A DNA stretch of 64,000 nt from an uncultured Verrucomicrobiales bacterium (lineage in GTDB: Bacteria; Verrucomicrobiota; Verrucomicrobiia; Verrucomicrobiales; Akkermansiaceae), in assembly GCA_947039485.1 (NCBI GenBank), contig CAMQZC010000001.1:80565-144564 (forward strand), given 5' to 3'. The notes under the pieces were generated by a model. It saw nothing but the letters and a program-made list of their open reading frames with translations, searched no databases and was not told the DNA's origin. A program made the translations under genes and the position numbers. Positions 40,529 to 48,941 of this stretch are shown one piece after another (position 1 is the first letter of the stretch; every line of letters starts with the position of its first letter).

Positions 40529-42253
40529 ATGACACTAAATCCAGCAGATAAAGAGTACTTAATACCTCTAAAAGATTTATTAAGCAAAAAAGATTTATTA
40601 AGCAAAAAATTCTTCATCCCTTCTTACCAACGTGGTTACCGATGGGAAAAAGAGCAAGTACTCGATTTATTGGAAGATATTAAAGAATATTCTCAAAATC
40701 CAGACCCCGATAAAGGCTTCTATTGTCTACAACCAATTGTCGTTAAAAAAAGAGATGATGTTGACGGATATGAAGTGCTTGATGGACAGCAACGATTGAC
40801 AACGATTTTCCTCATTCTCAAAAACATCGCAGAAAGAGAAGCGAGAATAGAGGAATATATCCTAGATGAGCCTATAGATTCGAGTCTGTATGAGATTCAT
40901 TATGAGACGAGAGAAAAATCACAATGGTTTTTAAGCTTAAATGAAATTGAAATGCAAGGTCAGAAGGATGAATGTATAGATTTTCACTATATTTATAGCG
41001 CAACTCTCGCCATATCCGAATGGTTCAAAGACCCATCCAAAAAACCAGAAAAAAGAAGTAACTTTGACTATGATTTTCTTATCAATACAAAGCTTATTTG
41101 GTATGAAGTAGATGACGGTAATGAGAGCCAAACCACGCTTATCGATACCTTTAATCGTCTTAATATGGGGAAGATTAAATTGACTAATGCCGAGTTGATT
41201 AAATCGCTCTTCCTCAACAGCAGCAACTTTAAAGAATGTAATGCTGATGTCATCCGTTTATCTCAATTAGAAATAGCCAACGAATGGGATCGTATGGAAT
41301 ACAGCTTACAAGATGAAGAGCTGTGGGGTTTCATGAAGCCTAACGACAAGAGAGAGTACTCATCACGTATTGAATATATCCTTGATTTAATCAGCAAAAA
41401 AAAGAAGGGTGAGGAAAGCGAGAATCATACATTCAAATATTTCTTCGACAAATTCAAAGAAGAAGACAAAGAGAATATTGTCAAAAAGAATTGGCTGTGT
41501 ATCAAGCGTTGTTATCAAACCATTGTCGATTGGTTCCACGACAAAGAGTATTACCATAAAATAGGCTATTTGCTAGCAGTCGGTCACAACATCAATACCC
41601 TCATTGAAAAGTGGGGCAACAGTAGAACCGATTTTCATGATTATGTTAGAGATGAAATTATCAAGGCCATTGGTGTAGAAATAGAATTAGTGGTTATCGA
41701 AAAGCTTGAGTATGGCGATCCAAAGATAAAAAATATTCTATTGCTGCACAATGTGCTTACCATGTGTTACAGTGAGGATAATTCAGCACGCTTTTCTTTT
41801 GCTAAATTTAAAGCGGAGAAGTGGGACATTGAGCACATCCATGCCACTGCAGATGCTATCGTTGGAAATGAGGATAAAGAACGAGAATGGCTTAAGTCAG
41901 TGCGGGATTACATTACCGATGATAAATTGCTTGAAAAATCTAAAAATTATGAGAAGGCTTCATTCAGTGACCTATCTAGAGAAATTGTCGGGCACTTAGG
42001 CGTTAGCAATGACTCAATCGGTAATCTATGCCTTCTTGACGCAAGTACGAATAGAGGATATGGCTGCGCTGTCTTTGCTCAGAAGCGCTCTATAATATTA
42101 GAAAAACATAAACATGGTCGGTTCATTCCGATTTGCACACTCAACGTATTCAATAAATTTTATAGTGAAAAGGTTGAAAATATGCTCTTATGGGATAAAC
42201 AAGCGCAGAATGATTATGTGGATAACATCGTCGAAATTATTAATACTATATAA
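40529..42253 (+). CDS. DUF262/DUF1524 protein, GmrSD-like putative nuclease
   Basis: The 574-residue protein starts with a DUF262 (ParB/Srx-like NTPase) domain: IPSYQRGYRWEKEQV and the signature LDGQQRLTT (DGQQR at 85-89), with FNRLNMGKIKLTNAELIKSLFL. The C-terminal part (about 400-574) is a DUF1524 HNH-type nuclease: WDIEHIHA (His436/His438) and GNLCLLDASTNRGYG. In the GmrSD system a fused or two-subunit enzyme of these domains cuts glucosylated phage DNA using NTP. It precedes a second DUF262 gene by 16 bp. A tandem 18-bp repeat near its start duplicates KDLLSK without changing frame. Confidence 0.88.
   Translation: MTLNPADKEYLIPLKDLLSKKDLLSKKFFIPSYQRGYRWEKEQVLDLLEDIKEYSQNPDPDKGFYCLQPIVVKKRDDVDGYEVLDGQQRLTTIFLILKNIAEREARIEEYILDEPIDSSLYEIHYETREKSQWFLSLNEIEMQGQKDECIDFHYIYSATLAISEWFKDPSKKPEKRSNFDYDFLINTKLIWYEVDDGNESQTTLIDTFNRLNMGKIKLTNAELIKSLFLNSSNFKECNADVIRLSQLEIANEWDRMEYSLQDEELWGFMKPNDKREYSSRIEYILDLISKKKKGEESENHTFKYFFDKFKEEDKENIVKKNWLCIKRCYQTIVDWFHDKEYYHKIGYLLAVGHNINTLIEKWGNSRTDFHDYVRDEIIKAIGVEIELVVIEKLEYGDPKIKNILLLHNVLTMCYSEDNSARFSFAKFKAEKWDIEHIHATADAIVGNEDKEREWLKSVRDYITDDKLLEKSKNYEKASFSDLSREIVGHLGVSNDSIGNLCLLDASTNRGYGCAVFAQKRSIILEKHKHGRFIPICTLNVFNKFYSEKVENMLLWDKQAQNDYVDNIVEIINTI
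40571..40606 (+). repeat. Tandem 18-bp duplication in the DUF262 gene
   Basis: AAAGATTTATTAAGCAAA occurs twice in direct succession, coding for two KDLLSK units. Being a multiple of three, it keeps the frame. Confidence 0.9.
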
Positions 42254-42269
42254 TTAAAGAAATAACAAC

Positions 42270-44240
42270 ATGAGTAATAAACTTAAAATAATAAATTTTT
42301 GGAATCTTATTTCAGAACATAAGATAGTAATACCCATCATCCAACGAGACTACGCCCAAGGGAGAGATGGTGATGAAATTAAGAAAAAACGCGATAATTT
42401 TTTAAAGGCCTTACATGAGGCACTCACTACCGATAAGCGTCAGACCTTGGATTTTATCTATGGACAGCTCAATGAGAAAACCTTCTCGCCCCTAGATGGG
42501 CAGCAACGCCTCACAACTCTTTACCTTCTCCATTGGTACATTGCAAGCAAAGAAAACAAGCTACAAGGCGACGTTCAATCAACCTTGTCTAAATTCAGCT
42601 ACGAGACACGAATTAGCTCAAGGGAATTCTGTCAGGAATTAGTATTAAAGGGATGTGAACTCAAACCTGATGAAAAAGTGAGTACAACAATTAAGACCCG
42701 GTGCAACTGGTGGGTTTTAAGCTGGGAAAAGGACCCTACAATTAAAGCAATGCTTACAATGCTTGATGACATCAAAGTTTTGTTTAAAGAAGATAATCTG
42801 TGGGAACAACTTATCAGTGACAAGATTAGCTTCATTAACTTCCCCATCACAGACTTTGGACTTTCTGACGATCTCTACGTTAAAATGAATGCGCGCGGTA
42901 AAACCCTCACAGACTTCGAAAATTGGAAAGCGGAATTCGAAAAACAAATTTCAATAAAAGAATGGGAAGTAGCCAAAAAAGGGACCGAAACTTTTGCCTG
43001 TCAAATCGACACAACATGGACCGACCATTTTTGGAAATATAAAGACGCTGACAATAAAATCGATGACAGAATGTTAAGCTTTATTCGAGCCATTCAACTC
43101 ACCAGCGTTGTCTTGAATCCTGAAGAAAAAGAAGTGGAAAAAATCACGCTGGAAAACTTCCACTACTACGACCCCTCAAAATACAACAAAGCAGATTATG
43201 ATAGCCTATGTGAATCGCTAAACTTGTGGAAAAAAGTAGCTCCTGATAGCTGCTTTCAACTAAAATGGGTAGACATCGGCGAAGAAAAGGCTATCTTCAA
43301 ACGCATCATACTAGGAAAAGCAACATATCCTGAGAGGGTTATATTCTATGCTGCAACAAAAGCTCTGGAGGTTGGAATGAGCTTTGACTCACAATTTGCC
43401 AAAGAATGGATGAGAGTCATTAGAAATATTGTCGAAAACAGCACGATTGATTCATTCGAAACTTATCGTGGGGCAATCAATCTGGTTAAGGAAATAAGTG
43501 CTGGATGCAAAGATATTTATCAATGGCTACAGGATTCAAAAAAGTCAATTAATTCATTCTTTGCGTCTGAGCAAATGAAAGAAGAAATTATCAAAGCTAA
43601 ATTGATTTTCCATAATCCAGAATGGAAAGAACAGCTATTTGACTGCGAAGATACAGATTTCTCACATGGGAGAATCAACTTTGCTCTCCGGTGCATCGGA
43701 TATGATGGCAATCCTGAGAATTTTGATGCAGATAAATTAATTAAAGTCACAGACATACTTGAAAAGTACTTTTCCAAGATAAATGAGCAACCTATTAAGC
43801 ACCAAATGTGGCGCGCTTTCCTTACCACGGGTGATAATAAATTCTATCACCACTGGTCATCATGGAGCTATATTAAAGCATGCAGCAAATACAAAATGCC
43901 CAACAACTTAATTGGTGAAAAAAACTCAGAGTCCTTGCAATACTTTTGTAATAATGAATCCTGCCGAGTTTACGCAATAGAACTCATCGATAAATTGCTA
44001 GAAACCGAACACAATAGCGACTTAGATCTCTATATCGATAGCTACATCTGTCCTGAAGATATGCCAGAGTGGAAAAAACTCTTCATTAAAGAGAAAAATC
44101 AAGAAATTCTTAACCTTGCTCATTGTACTAAGGGCTTTCTTTGCGTTAATGAGGAAGAAGGCAAATGCTGGCTTATCGATGGACGTCGCCCTAGTAACGA
44201 AGACCGATACAAAGCAATACCGCTAGAAACTAACGCTTAA
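42270..44240 (+). CDS. Second DUF262 family protein of the pair
   Basis: The 656-residue protein opens with a DUF262 domain: VIPIIQRDYAQGRDGDEIKK, LDFIYGQLNE and SPLDGQQRLTTLYLLHWY (DGQQR at 76-80), then DDLYVKMNARGKTLTDFENWKAEFE, the family's NxRGkxLxxFExlKa block. I cannot see an HNH motif in the C-terminal 300 residues, so it may be a partner lacking the nuclease or have a diverged one. It starts 16 bp after the previous gene. Such back-to-back DUF262 pairs are seen in phage-defence islands. The role is inferred. Confidence 0.85.
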   Translation: MSNKLKIINFWNLISEHKIVIPIIQRDYAQGRDGDEIKKKRDNFLKALHEALTTDKRQTLDFIYGQLNEKTFSPLDGQQRLTTLYLLHWYIASKENKLQGDVQSTLSKFSYETRISSREFCQELVLKGCELKPDEKVSTTIKTRCNWWVLSWEKDPTIKAMLTMLDDIKVLFKEDNLWEQLISDKISFINFPITDFGLSDDLYVKMNARGKTLTDFENWKAEFEKQISIKEWEVAKKGTETFACQIDTTWTDHFWKYKDADNKIDDRMLSFIRAIQLTSVVLNPEEKEVEKITLENFHYYDPSKYNKADYDSLCESLNLWKKVAPDSCFQLKWVDIGEEKAIFKRIILGKATYPERVIFYAATKALEVGMSFDSQFAKEWMRVIRNIVENSTIDSFETYRGAINLVKEISAGCKDIYQWLQDSKKSINSFFASEQMKEEIIKAKLIFHNPEWKEQLFDCEDTDFSHGRINFALRCIGYDGNPENFDADKLIKVTDILEKYFSKINEQPIKHQMWRAFLTTGDNKFYHHWSSWSYIKACSKYKMPNNLIGEKNSESLQYFCNNESCRVYAIELIDKLLETEHNSDLDLYIDSYICPEDMPEWKKLFIKEKNQEILNLAHCTKGFLCVNEEEGKCWLIDGRRPSNEDRYKAIPLETNA

Positions 44241-44356
44241 TACACTGAAAGAACCTGCTTTTTATTTGCTATGGCCTAGATTGATAGATGCGCCATAGTG
44301 AATAAGTTGAGCAAATACGATTATCACCCCCTGACTCCCACTCTAGATTTTTGCTT

Positions 44357-44428
44357 ATGATTAGTCGAAGCTTAGAAAAAGTGGAATGTCTCATTGAGCA
44401 TGGCTCTGATGTGAACGAGCTCAGATAA
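44357..44428 (+). pseudogene. Ankyrin-repeat fragment
   Basis: A 23-codon frame reads SLEKVECLIEHGSDVNE, which fits an ankyrin repeat (xxxVxxLIEHGADVN). Only about half of one repeat is present, so it is a relic, perhaps of an ankyrin protein gene elsewhere. Confidence 0.4.
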
Positions 44429-44569
44429 ATCTATATTTGAACCCTAAGCTAGGCCTCTGATAAATAGGAGTATCAAACTGCTGTTCGTTATCTCCTAGAA
44501 TAAGGCGTAACGATGTACAGTGAATAAAAATATGATAGTAATCTAGGGTGCTTAGATTCTGAATGCAAA

Positions 44570-44601
44570 CGCCCTCCAACTCGAAATTGAGTTGGAGGGC
44601 G
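44570..44601. repeat. Perfect 13-bp hairpin
   Basis: CGCCCTCCAACTC and GAGTTGGAGGGCG surround a 6-nt loop. No T run follows on either strand, so it is not a standard terminator, though it lies downstream of the DUF262 operon. Confidence 0.7.
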
Positions 44602-44640
44602 GAGTATGTAGCCAATGCTACGGACTGTGCCAAGGCTTAA

Positions 44641-44778
44641 AAATAGTGCAAGGCATAGACTTATAAAGTCCTGAATACCATGAAATCAGGGCAAAAATAA
44701 AAGCTTAACATTTTACTGTTAAGCTTTTATAAACTGGAGCATAGCGGATTCGAACCGCTGACCCCTTCAATGCCATTG
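44641..44778 (-). repeat. Direct repeat A with the 3' half of tRNA-Ala: candidate attachment site
   Basis: This copy matches 45621-45757 with about four differences. It holds, on the reverse strand, the tRNA-Ala sequence from the anticodon loop to the 3' end, the tRNA terminator and about 58 bp beyond it. The identity stops exactly in the anticodon loop at 44778. A copy of a tRNA 3' half ending there is the usual mark of a tyrosine-recombinase element. Confidence 0.8.
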
Positions 44779-44786
44779 TTGTGTTT

Positions 44787-45329
44787 CTAGCTTACTCTAC
44801 CATCTTCTCTACGCTCAATTTCTACGATAGCTTTCTTTGTGTTCGATTTATCGATAGATACCTCTAAGCAAGCATATTCACTTGCTCTAATAATTCTTAT
44901 ATTATCCAACTCTTCATAAAAGGATAACTGCGGATTGATCATATATTCAAATTTACACAATAGCATGTTGATGAAATGTTTAAGTGGACGTTGTTTTACT
45001 ATAGGAAAAAACTCTTTATTTAAATCACATTGTGGATACAAAACTTTACTATAGAAGTCAAGGCTCGGAGGTCTCGAACATTCAATATAAATGCCAGATT
45101 GCTGCAAGTCTAATTCAGCTTGGGCTAATTCATGCAAGAAATCTTCCGTATGATAGGCATAAACATCTGCAAATTCATTATTTTTATATACGAAAACAAC
45201 TTGTTGCCTATCATATAAATCTATACTTATTCCTGGACAAAACTCATATACACAAATAAGCTTAGAGCTATCTATAAATTGAGTGACCATATCATTGCTT
45301 TTCATCGTTTTCATAATAATTTTAATCAA
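44787..45329 (-). CDS. Unknown protein of the tRNA-Ala mini-element
   Basis: The 180-residue protein is not recognised. It is mixed alpha/beta, rich in Ile, Tyr and Glu, without signal peptide or clear membrane segment. Start could be at the first Met or at residue 6 (MKTMKSND). It lies entirely between the two 138-bp repeats and its stop codon is 8 bp from the end of repeat A, so it looks like the only sizeable cargo of the element. A tiny glycine-rich ORF precedes it by 7 bp. Size and context would suit an immunity or antitoxin-like protein, but nothing in the sequence proves this. Confidence 0.65.
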   Translation of the reverse strand: MIKIIMKTMKSNDMVTQFIDSSKLICVYEFCPGISIDLYDRQQVVFVYKNNEFADVYAYHTEDFLHELAQAELDLQQSGIYIECSRPPSLDFYSKVLYPQCDLNKEFFPIVKQRPLKHFINMLLCKFEYMINPQLSFYEELDNIRIIRASEYACLEVSIDKSNTKKAIVEIERREDGRVS

Positions 45330-45336
45330 ATAAACT

Positions 45337-45426
45337 CTATATGTAATCTACGGTGGCTTCTCCTCCTATTGCACCTAATGCGGCACCAGCAGCAGCTCCA
45401 CGTGTCAATTTGTATATATTCCCCAT
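45337..45426 (-). CDS. 29-residue glycine/alanine-rich peptide
   Basis: ATG at 45426 opens a 30-codon frame: MGNIYKLTRGAAAGAALGAI continues GGEATVDYI. The GxxxGxxxG-type pattern resembles glycine-zipper segments of membrane-active peptides and toxin linkers. AGGAGG in its last third could serve as ribosome site for nothing closer than 60 bp. It immediately precedes the 180-aa gene on the same strand. Confidence 0.4.
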   Translation of the reverse strand: MGNIYKLTRGAAAGAALGAIGGEATVDYI

Positions 45427-45620
45427 AATTTTGTATCTTGATTAAGATAGTTTTATCATATTTGTATTTGTTATGCACTGAAATTTTTGAGCAAAGTTGC
45501 AGTTATTTTACCAATCTTCTAAAATAGTATGGCATTGCATATAATTGACTCAGGGTGATTTCTTGGTGATTTTAACTAAACCAATGTACATGGGACTATT
45601 TTCAGGCAAAGTCTAGAGTG

Positions 45621-45757
45621 AAATAGTGCAAGGCATAGACTTATCAAGTCCTGAATATCATGAAATCAGGGCAAAATAAAAGCTTAACATTTTACTGTTA
45701 AGCTTTTTTAAACTGGAGCATAGCGGATTCGAACCGCTGACCCCTTCAATGCCATTG
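45621..45757 (-). repeat. Direct repeat B, overlapping intact tRNA-Ala
   Basis: This is the resident copy of the 137/138-bp repeat. It runs from 93 bp beyond the tRNA 3' end into the anticodon loop of tRNA-Ala. Together with repeat A it encloses about 840 bp of unique sequence. Confidence 0.8.
45678..45707 (-). terminator. Terminator of tRNA-Ala
   Basis: AAAAGCTTAACA pairs with TGTTAAGCTTTT around a 6-nt loop, followed leftward by TTATTTTG. The same hairpin occurs in repeat A (44699-44728). Confidence 0.85.
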
Positions 45758-45786
45758 AAGTGCTCTACCAACTGAGCTAATACCCC
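45714..45786 (-). tRNA. tRNA-Ala (GGC)
   Basis: The 73-nt tRNA has acceptor GGGGTAT/ATGCTCC with discriminator A, D arm AGCTCAGTTGGTAGAGC, anticodon stem-loop CTTCA-ATGGCAT-TGAAG (anticodon GGC) and T arm GCGGTTCGAATCCGC. CCA is not encoded. It is the right boundary of the island and the donor of the repeated half. Confidence 0.97.
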
Positions 45787-45909
45787 GATCTGTTTGTTTG
45801 TTGCTCACTTGCTGCCTTGGCAGCTTGTGTGCGGGGCGATTATAGGGGATGTGGGGCGTGTTGGCAAGTTTTTTTTGAGAAGCAGGGGGCGCTTTCTTGC
45901 TTTTTGGCG

Positions 45910-46809
45910 TTAGAAGCTAGAGTTTGATTGCTTGGGCTGGGCCGGGCTATGCTCTAGGATGGTGCCTGCTTCATCGTTCGCTTGCTGCGCTTGGGGGGCT
46001 GTGGCTGCGCGGATGGGGGCAGGTGCTGGGGCGATGGTTGTCGTTGTTGGTGCTGCGGTGGCTTTGTCTGAGCGGTTGCCGTTCAGGGGCTTTTTGGTGA
46101 CGGGGTCAAGCTCGATACCGTTGATGTAGATGCGGGTGATGATTTGCCCTGTGGCATGGTCGAGCTCACGGGTTGTTTTTGTGTGTGTCTGGCTGCGTAC
46201 GCCGTTGATGATGCCGGTCTCGATGCGTTCCTCGCTTGAGTAGCTGTTGCTTGGGTTGGTCACAGTGCTGGCGGACTGGTGGATGCGCGCGCGCTCAATA
46301 AAGTGCTGGGGTGGGGCGTTGCGTCGGGCGATGCGTTCACAACTCAGGCTGCTGATATGGCGACCATTGGGCTGGGGGGCGATGATTTCATTGATTTTTA
46401 GGACAGCTTCATCGCTCGGTTGCATTTGCTCGATTTGCCTGCGGACTTCTGCTGCTTGGCTGGGGAGGATGAGGGCGAAGTTCTCGCCTTGCTGCAGGGG
46501 GCGACCTCCATAGCGGGAGATGCGTTTGTAGGCGAGGTTCTCAAGGACGCGGAAATAGGCAACTTGGATTTTATCGTTGCGGCTCAAATCGGGGTTATCG
46601 CGTTGGGCGATGTTGATCAGCTCGGCTCGGATGGTATTGGTGGCGAGCAGCTCACAGGGGGCGGAGGCTGGGGGGACAATGGTCAGGGCGTGCACAGGCG
46701 CTGCGGTGACAGCTGCGGGCAGGGGGGCTGGGGCGCCTATATTGAGTTGCGCGCTGGCGCTGCAGCTGATGGCTGCTGATAGGGCGATTATCAGGATTGT
46801 GGATTTCAT
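45910..46809 (-). CDS. Secreted protein of unknown function, Ala/Pro/Thr-rich tail
   Basis: The ATG at 46809 gives a 299-residue protein with a clear signal peptide (MKSTILIIALSAAISCSASA). The frame is open 13 codons further, but that would bury the signal. The middle (about 60-190) is mixed helix with FALILPSQAAEVRRQIEQM, then a segment RELDHATGQIITRIYINGIELDP that looks like a beta hairpin. The last 60 residues are Ala/Pro/Thr-rich and probably disordered. No family recognised. GC-rich composition matches the core genome, unlike the island to its left. Confidence 0.7.
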   Translation of the reverse strand: MKSTILIIALSAAISCSASAQLNIGAPAPLPAAVTAAPVHALTIVPPASAPCELLATNTIRAELINIAQRDNPDLSRNDKIQVAYFRVLENLAYKRISRYGGRPLQQGENFALILPSQAAEVRRQIEQMQPSDEAVLKINEIIAPQPNGRHISSLSCERIARRNAPPQHFIERARIHQSASTVTNPSNSYSSEERIETGIINGVRSQTHTKTTRELDHATGQIITRIYINGIELDPVTKKPLNGNRSDKATAAPTTTTIAPAPAPIRAATAPQAQQANDEAGTILEHSPAQPKQSNSSF

Positions 46810-47020
46810 ATATAGTGTTAAGATGTTGGAATGGTTTTGTTTGTTCAATTATTATGCGTCTTGATCATCTGATAGCAGAGGCGGAGAGAATGTGATGAGT
46901 AGGGGAGATGGCGATAGTTGATGTCGGCCTCTAAAATGTTTCTCTCAAATTAGCAAATGCTAGCTGTCGTGTCAAGGGGGAAAAGCTGAGCTCCGCTTTC
47001 GTACGATGTATGGAGACGGC

Positions 47021-48151
47021 TTAGCCTGTATAGTGCAGATTGCCCTCGATGATCTGGCTGCGCGTGGGGCAGTTGTTGCGGTAGAGTGAGCCCTTGCCCA
47101 GTCCTTGGACGATACCGCGGCTTTGGGGCTGGGCGGCGACCCACTGGGCGAGGATGTTGAGGGTGATGTTGCTCTCAAGCGAGGAGTTGTACCAGTGGCT
47201 GATGCCGTGCTTAGCCGCGATGCTCTGCCACTGCTGGGCTCCATGGAGTCCCCCATGCAGGCTGGGCTTGATGACGAGACCATGGGGGAGGATGCGGCCA
47301 ATGAGCTGCTCACGCTGTGAGACTGGGTAGGCGATGAGCTCCTCATCCAGCGCGATGCGCAGGTGGCTGTGCTCTGTGCTGCGGCAGAGTGCTGCCATGG
47401 CGGCATGTTGTCCTGCCTTGATGGGTTGCTCAATCCAGTGCAGTCCTGCGTCTGCGAGCTGAGGGAGCTTGTCAGCGGCCTCGCTGGGGCTCATGCTGCC
47501 GTTGGCATCAGCTCGTAGCTCAAGGCTGGGGTAGTGCCTGCTGGCGTATTGGAGGACTGTGAGCTCATCCGCCCAAGGGAGGCTGCCAAGCTTCCACTTG
47601 AGGGCTCGATGCCCTGCGCTGGCTCCATCATCAATTTGTTGAAGCATGTTCTCTAGGCTGTCCATCCAGATGAGTTGATGGATGGGGATATCTTGCGTCC
47701 CCTCTGTGTAGGGGCTGGGGATGATGATTTGCCCTTCTGAATCTGCTCGGAGGGCTGATAGGAGCGCGCACTCAATACCAAAGAGAATGCTGCTGGGGAG
47801 TGCTGTGATGAGCTCATCGCTGAGGCCTTGGGCTGCTTGGACGGCGGCGCATGCATCGCTGAGTTGCTGCAGGTAGGGGGGCTGCGCGTCTGCGAGCTCG
47901 GGGCTGAGCCCCAGCAGGGGGCAGGATTCACCGATGCCGTCGCCTAGGGGGCTATGGCAGTGGATGTAGTATGTGTGCAGCTGGCGCAGCTTCCCACGTG
48001 AGGTGGCTGCTGGGCGGTGGTAGTGTAGGGTGTAGGGCTGGATGCTCAGCTCAAAGGGGCTGAGGCTTGCGATGCGCTCGGGGCTGAGGAGGTGGCAGAG
48101 CATGAGCTGGGGGGGGTCACTCTTGCTCGCTGAGCTCATCGTCGAGCTCAA
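47021..48151 (-). CDS. menC: o-Succinylbenzoate synthase
   Basis: MenC dehydrates SHCHC to o-succinylbenzoate in menaquinone synthesis. It is an enolase-superfamily enzyme. Catalytic features are the KxK pair (ALKWKLG), metal ligands in LRADANG, WIEQP and ALDEEL, and the late lysine in LVIKPSLHGG. The N-terminal capping domain carries the typical PAATSRG. The listed start (376 residues) overlaps the TPR gene by 35 bp and runs through a C8 tract. ATG at 48103 (360 residues) avoids both and is a strong alternative. It is last in the menD-menB-TPR-menC run. No menE, menF or menH is in the window. Confidence 0.92.
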   Translation of the reverse strand: MSSTMSSASKSDPPQLMLCHLLSPERIASLSPFELSIQPYTLHYHRPAATSRGKLRQLHTYYIHCHSPLGDGIGESCPLLGLSPELADAQPPYLQQLSDACAAVQAAQGLSDELITALPSSILFGIECALLSALRADSEGQIIIPSPYTEGTQDIPIHQLIWMDSLENMLQQIDDGASAGHRALKWKLGSLPWADELTVLQYASRHYPSLELRADANGSMSPSEAADKLPQLADAGLHWIEQPIKAGQHAAMAALCRSTEHSHLRIALDEELIAYPVSQREQLIGRILPHGLVIKPSLHGGLHGAQQWQSIAAKHGISHWYNSSLESNITLNILAQWVAAQPQSRGIVQGLGKGSLYRNNCPTRSQIIEGNLHYTG

Positions 48152-48872
48152 GGGCTTTTGATTGGTCGGCTGCAGCGGCGGTGGTGTTGCCTAGGGCTAG
48201 GTGGATTTTTGCGCGTTCGCTGTAGGCCGTGCTGTATTCGGCGGCGAAGGCGATGGCTTGGTTGAGGTCATCGATGGCCTCGAGGCTCTTGCCTTGATTG
48301 TGCAGGCTAAGGGCGCGGTTGGTGTAGGCGATGGCATCATATGGATTGTAGTCAATGGCGGATGTGTAGTCTGCAATAGCCGCGGCATCTTCCCCCATGT
48401 CAGCATAGATGTTCGCGCGGTTGTTGAAGGCTGCGCTTTGCTCGGGATCAAGCTCAATGGATCGGCTGTAGTCTGCGAGAGCTGCAGGGATATTTCCCAT
48501 GTCATCGTAGAGGCTACCGCGGAAGCAGTAGCTCTCCGCATCTTCCGGGTCGAGCTCAAGGGCTTGGCTAAAGTCTGAGATAGCCGCGCTGGCTTCTCCT
48601 AGGGCGCTGTAGGCGATGCCGCGATTACTGTAACTCTCGGCAACGTCGGCTTCTATTTCGATAGCGAGGCTGAAGCAGTCAATGGACTTTTGGTATTCGC
48701 CTAGATGTAGCCATGCTGCCCCTAGCTTGAACTGTGCAAGGTCGCTTGTGGGCGCGATGGAGAGAGCTTGTTGGTAGAGCATGCGCGCCTCCTCTCCTTG
48801 ATCGTTATCTAGGAGTTGGTCGCCTTGCTCGATGAGGCTCTCCATGTCTGCTGTTGTCATTGGATGTGGCAC
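48117..48872 (-). CDS. Tetratricopeptide-repeat protein
   Basis: The 251-residue protein consists almost entirely of about six TPR units of 34 residues (for example AFNNRANIYADMGEDAAAIA and AIAYTNRALSLHNQGKSLEA). There is no signal peptide or membrane helix, so it is probably a cytoplasmic protein-protein adaptor. It sits between menB and menC, where no menaquinone enzyme of this kind is known, so any role there is unknown. Its upstream region has a G12/C12 tract in a hairpin. Confidence 0.88.
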   Translation of the reverse strand: MPHPMTTADMESLIEQGDQLLDNDQGEEARMLYQQALSIAPTSDLAQFKLGAAWLHLGEYQKSIDCFSLAIEIEADVAESYSNRGIAYSALGEASAAISDFSQALELDPEDAESYCFRGSLYDDMGNIPAALADYSRSIELDPEQSAAFNNRANIYADMGEDAAAIADYTSAIDYNPYDAIAYTNRALSLHNQGKSLEAIDDLNQAIAFAAEYSTAYSERAKIHLALGNTTAAAADQSKALELDDELSEQE

Positions 48873-48880
48873 GAGTGATA

Positions 48881-48914
48881 GCCGCTGAGCTCTGGGGGGG
48901 GGGGGCTCAGCGGC
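48881..48914. repeat. Hairpin whose loop is a G12 homopolymer
   Basis: GCCGCTGAGC (48881-48890) pairs with GCTCAGCGGC (48905-48914). The loop is TCT plus the G run (48894-48905, 12 G). It lies between menB and the TPR gene, 9 bp before the latter's start. There is no T run for termination. Confidence 0.85.
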
Positions 48915-48941
48915 AGGGGTAATTGTCTTTTGACGGGGGAA

